A stretch of 64,000 nt of DNA, taken from Pseudomonas sp. AKS31. GTDB taxonomy: Bacteria; Pseudomonadota; Gammaproteobacteria; Pseudomonadales; Pseudomonadaceae. Made by a program: the position numbers and the translations under genes. The DNA is taken from positions 702,102 to 766,101 of the forward strand of contig NZ_JAMLFX010000001.1 of assembly GCF_023634765.1 (NCBI RefSeq). The letters are read 5' to 3'. A model generated the notes under the pieces. That model worked only from the letters and a program-made list of their open reading frames with translations. It was not told the DNA's origin and made no database searches. Below, piece after piece: positions 62,523-64,000 of the stretch; within the stretch, counting starts at the first letter, position 1, and each line of letters opens with the position of its first letter.

Positions 62523-62612
62523 TCTCCCGGGCTTTTGTCCCGCCGTGTAACCTCAACTGGAGGTCGCCAACTCTCGGACCAGCCACTCGCGATCGCGAGC
62601 CGGAACCCTAGT
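62523..62612 (-). promoter_or_regulatory. Guanidine-I (ykkC) riboswitch
   Basis: On the minus strand, the ordered conserved blocks of the ykkC/guanidine-I aptamer are all present: ACTAGGGTTCCGG, then GGTCCGAGAG, then ACACGGCGGGACAAAAG followed by CCCGGGAGA. Spacing between blocks is normal, including the variable hairpin GCTCGCGATCGCGAGT. The remaining 64 nt to the start codon include a CACCG-TTCG-CGGTG hairpin without a U-run, so control may be translational or Rho-based. Upstream of the operon this indicates guanidine induction. Confidence 0.95.
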
Positions 62613-62669
62613 CAGCCATTGCAAATTGTGGTGCCGCGAACCTGTGATGACTCCTGCACGGGTTTGCTA

Positions 62670-62687
62670 AAGCGAGAGGCGTGCCAA
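62670..62687 (-). promoter_or_regulatory. Candidate sigma-54 promoter of the guanidine operon
   Basis: Minus strand TTGGCACGCCTCTCGCTT: GG and GC are exactly 10 bp apart and TGGCACG is a perfect -24 box; the -12 box is CGCTT in place of TTGCT. Start of transcription would fall near 62660, about 48 nt before the riboswitch. The remainder of the 448-bp gap (62688-62906) shows no further confident feature. Confidence 0.6.
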
Positions 62688-62906
62688 GTTGCGTCAGGCG
62701 CTCTGGCACGGGGTTGCGGGTAGGCGCGGGAGGATTACAAGTCTGGTTCGGCGCTTTGTGTTGGTGCGCGGCTGCACCGCGATGCAGCGTGTTTGCCGCT
62801 GATCCGATGATCTTGAGGTGTCGGCACTCGGCATGGCTTTGCCAGTCAAAACAGGTGTCAGCCGGTCTGTGCCGACTGCTGTCGCAGGTCTTTCCAGGAG
62901 GCCGCC

Positions 62907-63170
62907 ATGCTTATTCCCAAAACGTTGCGAAGGGTGCTGCTGGGCGCGGTGCTCGGTTTCGGTCTGTCCGGGTGTTACTACTATGCCGGTCCCTACGATG
63001 CGTATCCGTCTAGCTACTACTATCCCGGTTATTACTCGCCTTATTACTACGGGGGTTATTACGGCCCGCGCTACTACGGCGGTGCGCGTTATTACCACGG
63101 TGGCTACGGCTATCGAGGTGGTTACGGACGGGGTTATCACGGCGGCGGATATCACGGTGGCCACCATTAA
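62907..63170 (+). CDS. Tyr/Gly-rich lipoprotein, 87 aa
   Basis: Signal with lipobox LSGC, then a mature part made almost only of Tyr, Gly, Pro and, at the end, His (GGGYHGGHH). CCAGGAGGCCGCC precedes the ATG, identical to that of the next gene. Possibly an envelope or stress protein; no function recognised. Confidence 0.75.
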   Translation: MLIPKTLRRVLLGAVLGFGLSGCYYYAGPYDAYPSSYYYPGYYSPYYYGGYYGPRYYGGARYYHGGYGYRGGYGRGYHGGGYHGGHH

Positions 63171-63350
63171 TCAGCGGCTGAATGACAGCGTTTTCCAAAT
63201 GAACAGGATTTCATCAATCACTTGTTTCAACTTGTTGCAGGAGCGCACCAGATGCGGAAAACGCTGTCTGATTTTTCGTCAGTCACCGATTAAATGACTG
63301 ATGCCTGCCAGCGTCGCTGGTGCGGCCAACCCGCGGTCCAGGAGGCCGCC

Positions 63351-63758
63351 ATGTATAGACGAATTCTTCTGCTTGCTGCGTTGATGTTCTCCGTTGCCGG
63401 ATGCGTCCCTTACTCTTACGCGGACTCGTATTACAGCTCAGAGGTTTACACGTCACCCGCACCGGCCTACTACAACACGGGCGGCACCTATTACCGCGGT
63501 GGCAGCACGTATTACGCGCAGCCACGCTACTACCAGCCAGCCCCGCGGTATTACCAGCAACCGCGCTATTACCAATCGGCGCCGCGTTACTACCAACCGG
63601 CTCCACGTTATTACGAAAGCCGTCGCTGGCACGGCAATGATCGCGGACGCTGGGATGGCCACCGTCGCGGCGGTTGGGATAACGATCACCGCGGTCGTGG
63701 CAACTATGACCGACACAGTGGACGCGGCGACCACAACGGACGTGGCAACCGCTGGTAA
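63351..63758 (+). CDS. Tyr/Gln/Pro-repeat lipoprotein, 135 aa
   Basis: Lipobox VAGC; mature region with tandem PRYYQ-type repeats (PRYYQPAPRYYQQPRYYQSA...) and a basic Gly/Arg/His-rich end (RRGGWDNDHRGRGNYDRH). ATG 63351 has the same CCAGGAGGCCGCC ribosome site as its neighbour, so the two look like relatives. A terminator follows. Confidence 0.75.
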   Translation: MYRRILLLAALMFSVAGCVPYSYADSYYSSEVYTSPAPAYYNTGGTYYRGGSTYYAQPRYYQPAPRYYQQPRYYQSAPRYYQPAPRYYESRRWHGNDRGRWDGHRRGGWDNDHRGRGNYDRHSGRGDHNGRGNRW

Positions 63759-63774
63759 TCATCCGAAAATGAAA

Positions 63775-63802
63775 AGCGGCGCTTGAAGCGCCGCTTTTTT
63801 TG
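63775..63802 (+). terminator. Rho-independent terminator
   Basis: 9-bp stem AGCGGCGCT/AGCGCCGCT, short loop and a T7 run, just after the second lipoprotein gene; convergent with the partial gene on the other strand. Confidence 0.9.
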
Positions 63803-63825
63803 TCCCTGGATTTTGTCCGAGGCAC

Positions 63826-64000
63826 TCAATACTGCGTCAAATCCGCCAACGGATGCCGCCCCTCCCAGACCTTGTGAAAGTGCGCCTCGACCACCGCATC
63901 CGGCACGCTGCTGACGTCCGGCCAGTGCCAGTGCGGCTTCTGATCCTTGTCGATCAACCGCGCGCGAACCCCTTCGCTGAACTCCGGATGCCGGCAGCAA
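63826..64000 (-). CDS. Enoyl-CoA hydratase/isomerase-family protein, C-terminal fragment (probable 3-hydroxyisobutyryl-CoA hydrolase)
   Basis: 57 C-terminal codons read HPEFSEGVRARLIDKDQKPH with ...HFHKVWEGRHPLADLTQY at the end. The ARLIDKD segment is typical of the C terminus of 3-hydroxyisobutyryl-CoA hydrolases (valine catabolism). The rest of the gene lies beyond the window edge. Confidence 0.8.
   Translation of the reverse strand, partial: CCRHPEFSEGVRARLIDKDQKPHWHWPDVSSVPDAVVEAHFHKVWEGRHPLADLTQY

Noticed and set aside
62763-62778. GGTGC-N6-GCACC palindrome near the guanidine operon as an NtrC site
   Set aside because: NtrC sites have GCACC first and GGTGC second; this one is in the reverse order.

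Overview
The window is chromosomal DNA of a fluorescent pseudomonad (Pseudomonas fluorescens group). The evidence is the protocatechuate pca genes, an Emh/Ttg-type RND efflux operon with its repressor and operator, PhaG, XenB-type ene-reductase, chromosomal FosA and OlsBA, and the very dense REP/REPIN repeats typical of this group. It is GC-rich throughout except for a few accessory patches.

Layout. 1-5.0 kb: end of the protocatechuate branch (pcaB partial, pcaD, pcaC), a methyltransferase and an OprD-family porin. 5.3-12 kb: emhCBA and divergent emhR around a TtgR-type operator. 12.5-15.3 kb: an arsR-MFS-xenB operon with three candidate ArsR boxes. 15.3-18.6 kb: acpH, ornithine-lipid genes olsBA and a degenerate acyl-CoA dehydrogenase-like gene. 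18.7-29.2 kb: a serine hydrolase, YceI, ClsB-type cardiolipin synthase, BglX, a LemA-TPM-TPM cassette, a methyltransferase and an EamA exporter. 29.5-36 kb: small stress-type proteins, an aldolase/DapA-like pair with a divergent XRE-cupin regulator, a SIR2-like DUF4917 protein and an iron alcohol dehydrogenase. 36-40 kb: accessory secreted or repeat proteins (Ig-like, delta-60 propeller, two tandem paralogues). 40-45.5 kb: fosA, a LysE exporter, a PAS-GAF-GGDEF protein, a KGG protein, DUF4142, and two methyltransferases.

45.5-48.6 kb is a tRNA-Gly-adjacent islet: a DUF6124 gene with a long structured leader, hicAB (hicA is short and GTG-started), a BRCT-like protein and a 60-aa protein, bordered by two near-identical bidirectional terminators. 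48.7-52.4 kb: phaG, rsuA, a CWC protein and a dCache-GGDEF protein.

52.7-62.7 kb is one minus-strand operon: a candidate sigma-54 promoter, a clear guanidine-I (ykkC) riboswitch, ABC transporter (binding protein, permease, ATPase), two DUF1989 proteins, a biotin carboxylase labelled 'urea carboxylase' by family, and allophanate hydrolase. The riboswitch makes guanidine, not urea, the likely substrate: uptake, carboxylation, deimination by the DUF1989 pair to allophanate, then hydrolysis to ammonium. A REPIN lies in frame inside the carboxylase gene. The window ends with two Tyr/Gly-rich lipoproteins and the 3' end of an enoyl-CoA hydratase-family gene.

The most interesting under-described items are the DUF6124 leader (two TTTAGTAG elements that can pair with two ACTAA loops, one of which holds the Shine-Dalgarno), the REPIN-encoded segment in the carboxylase, and MITE-like elements with conserved termini, one of them internally duplicated.
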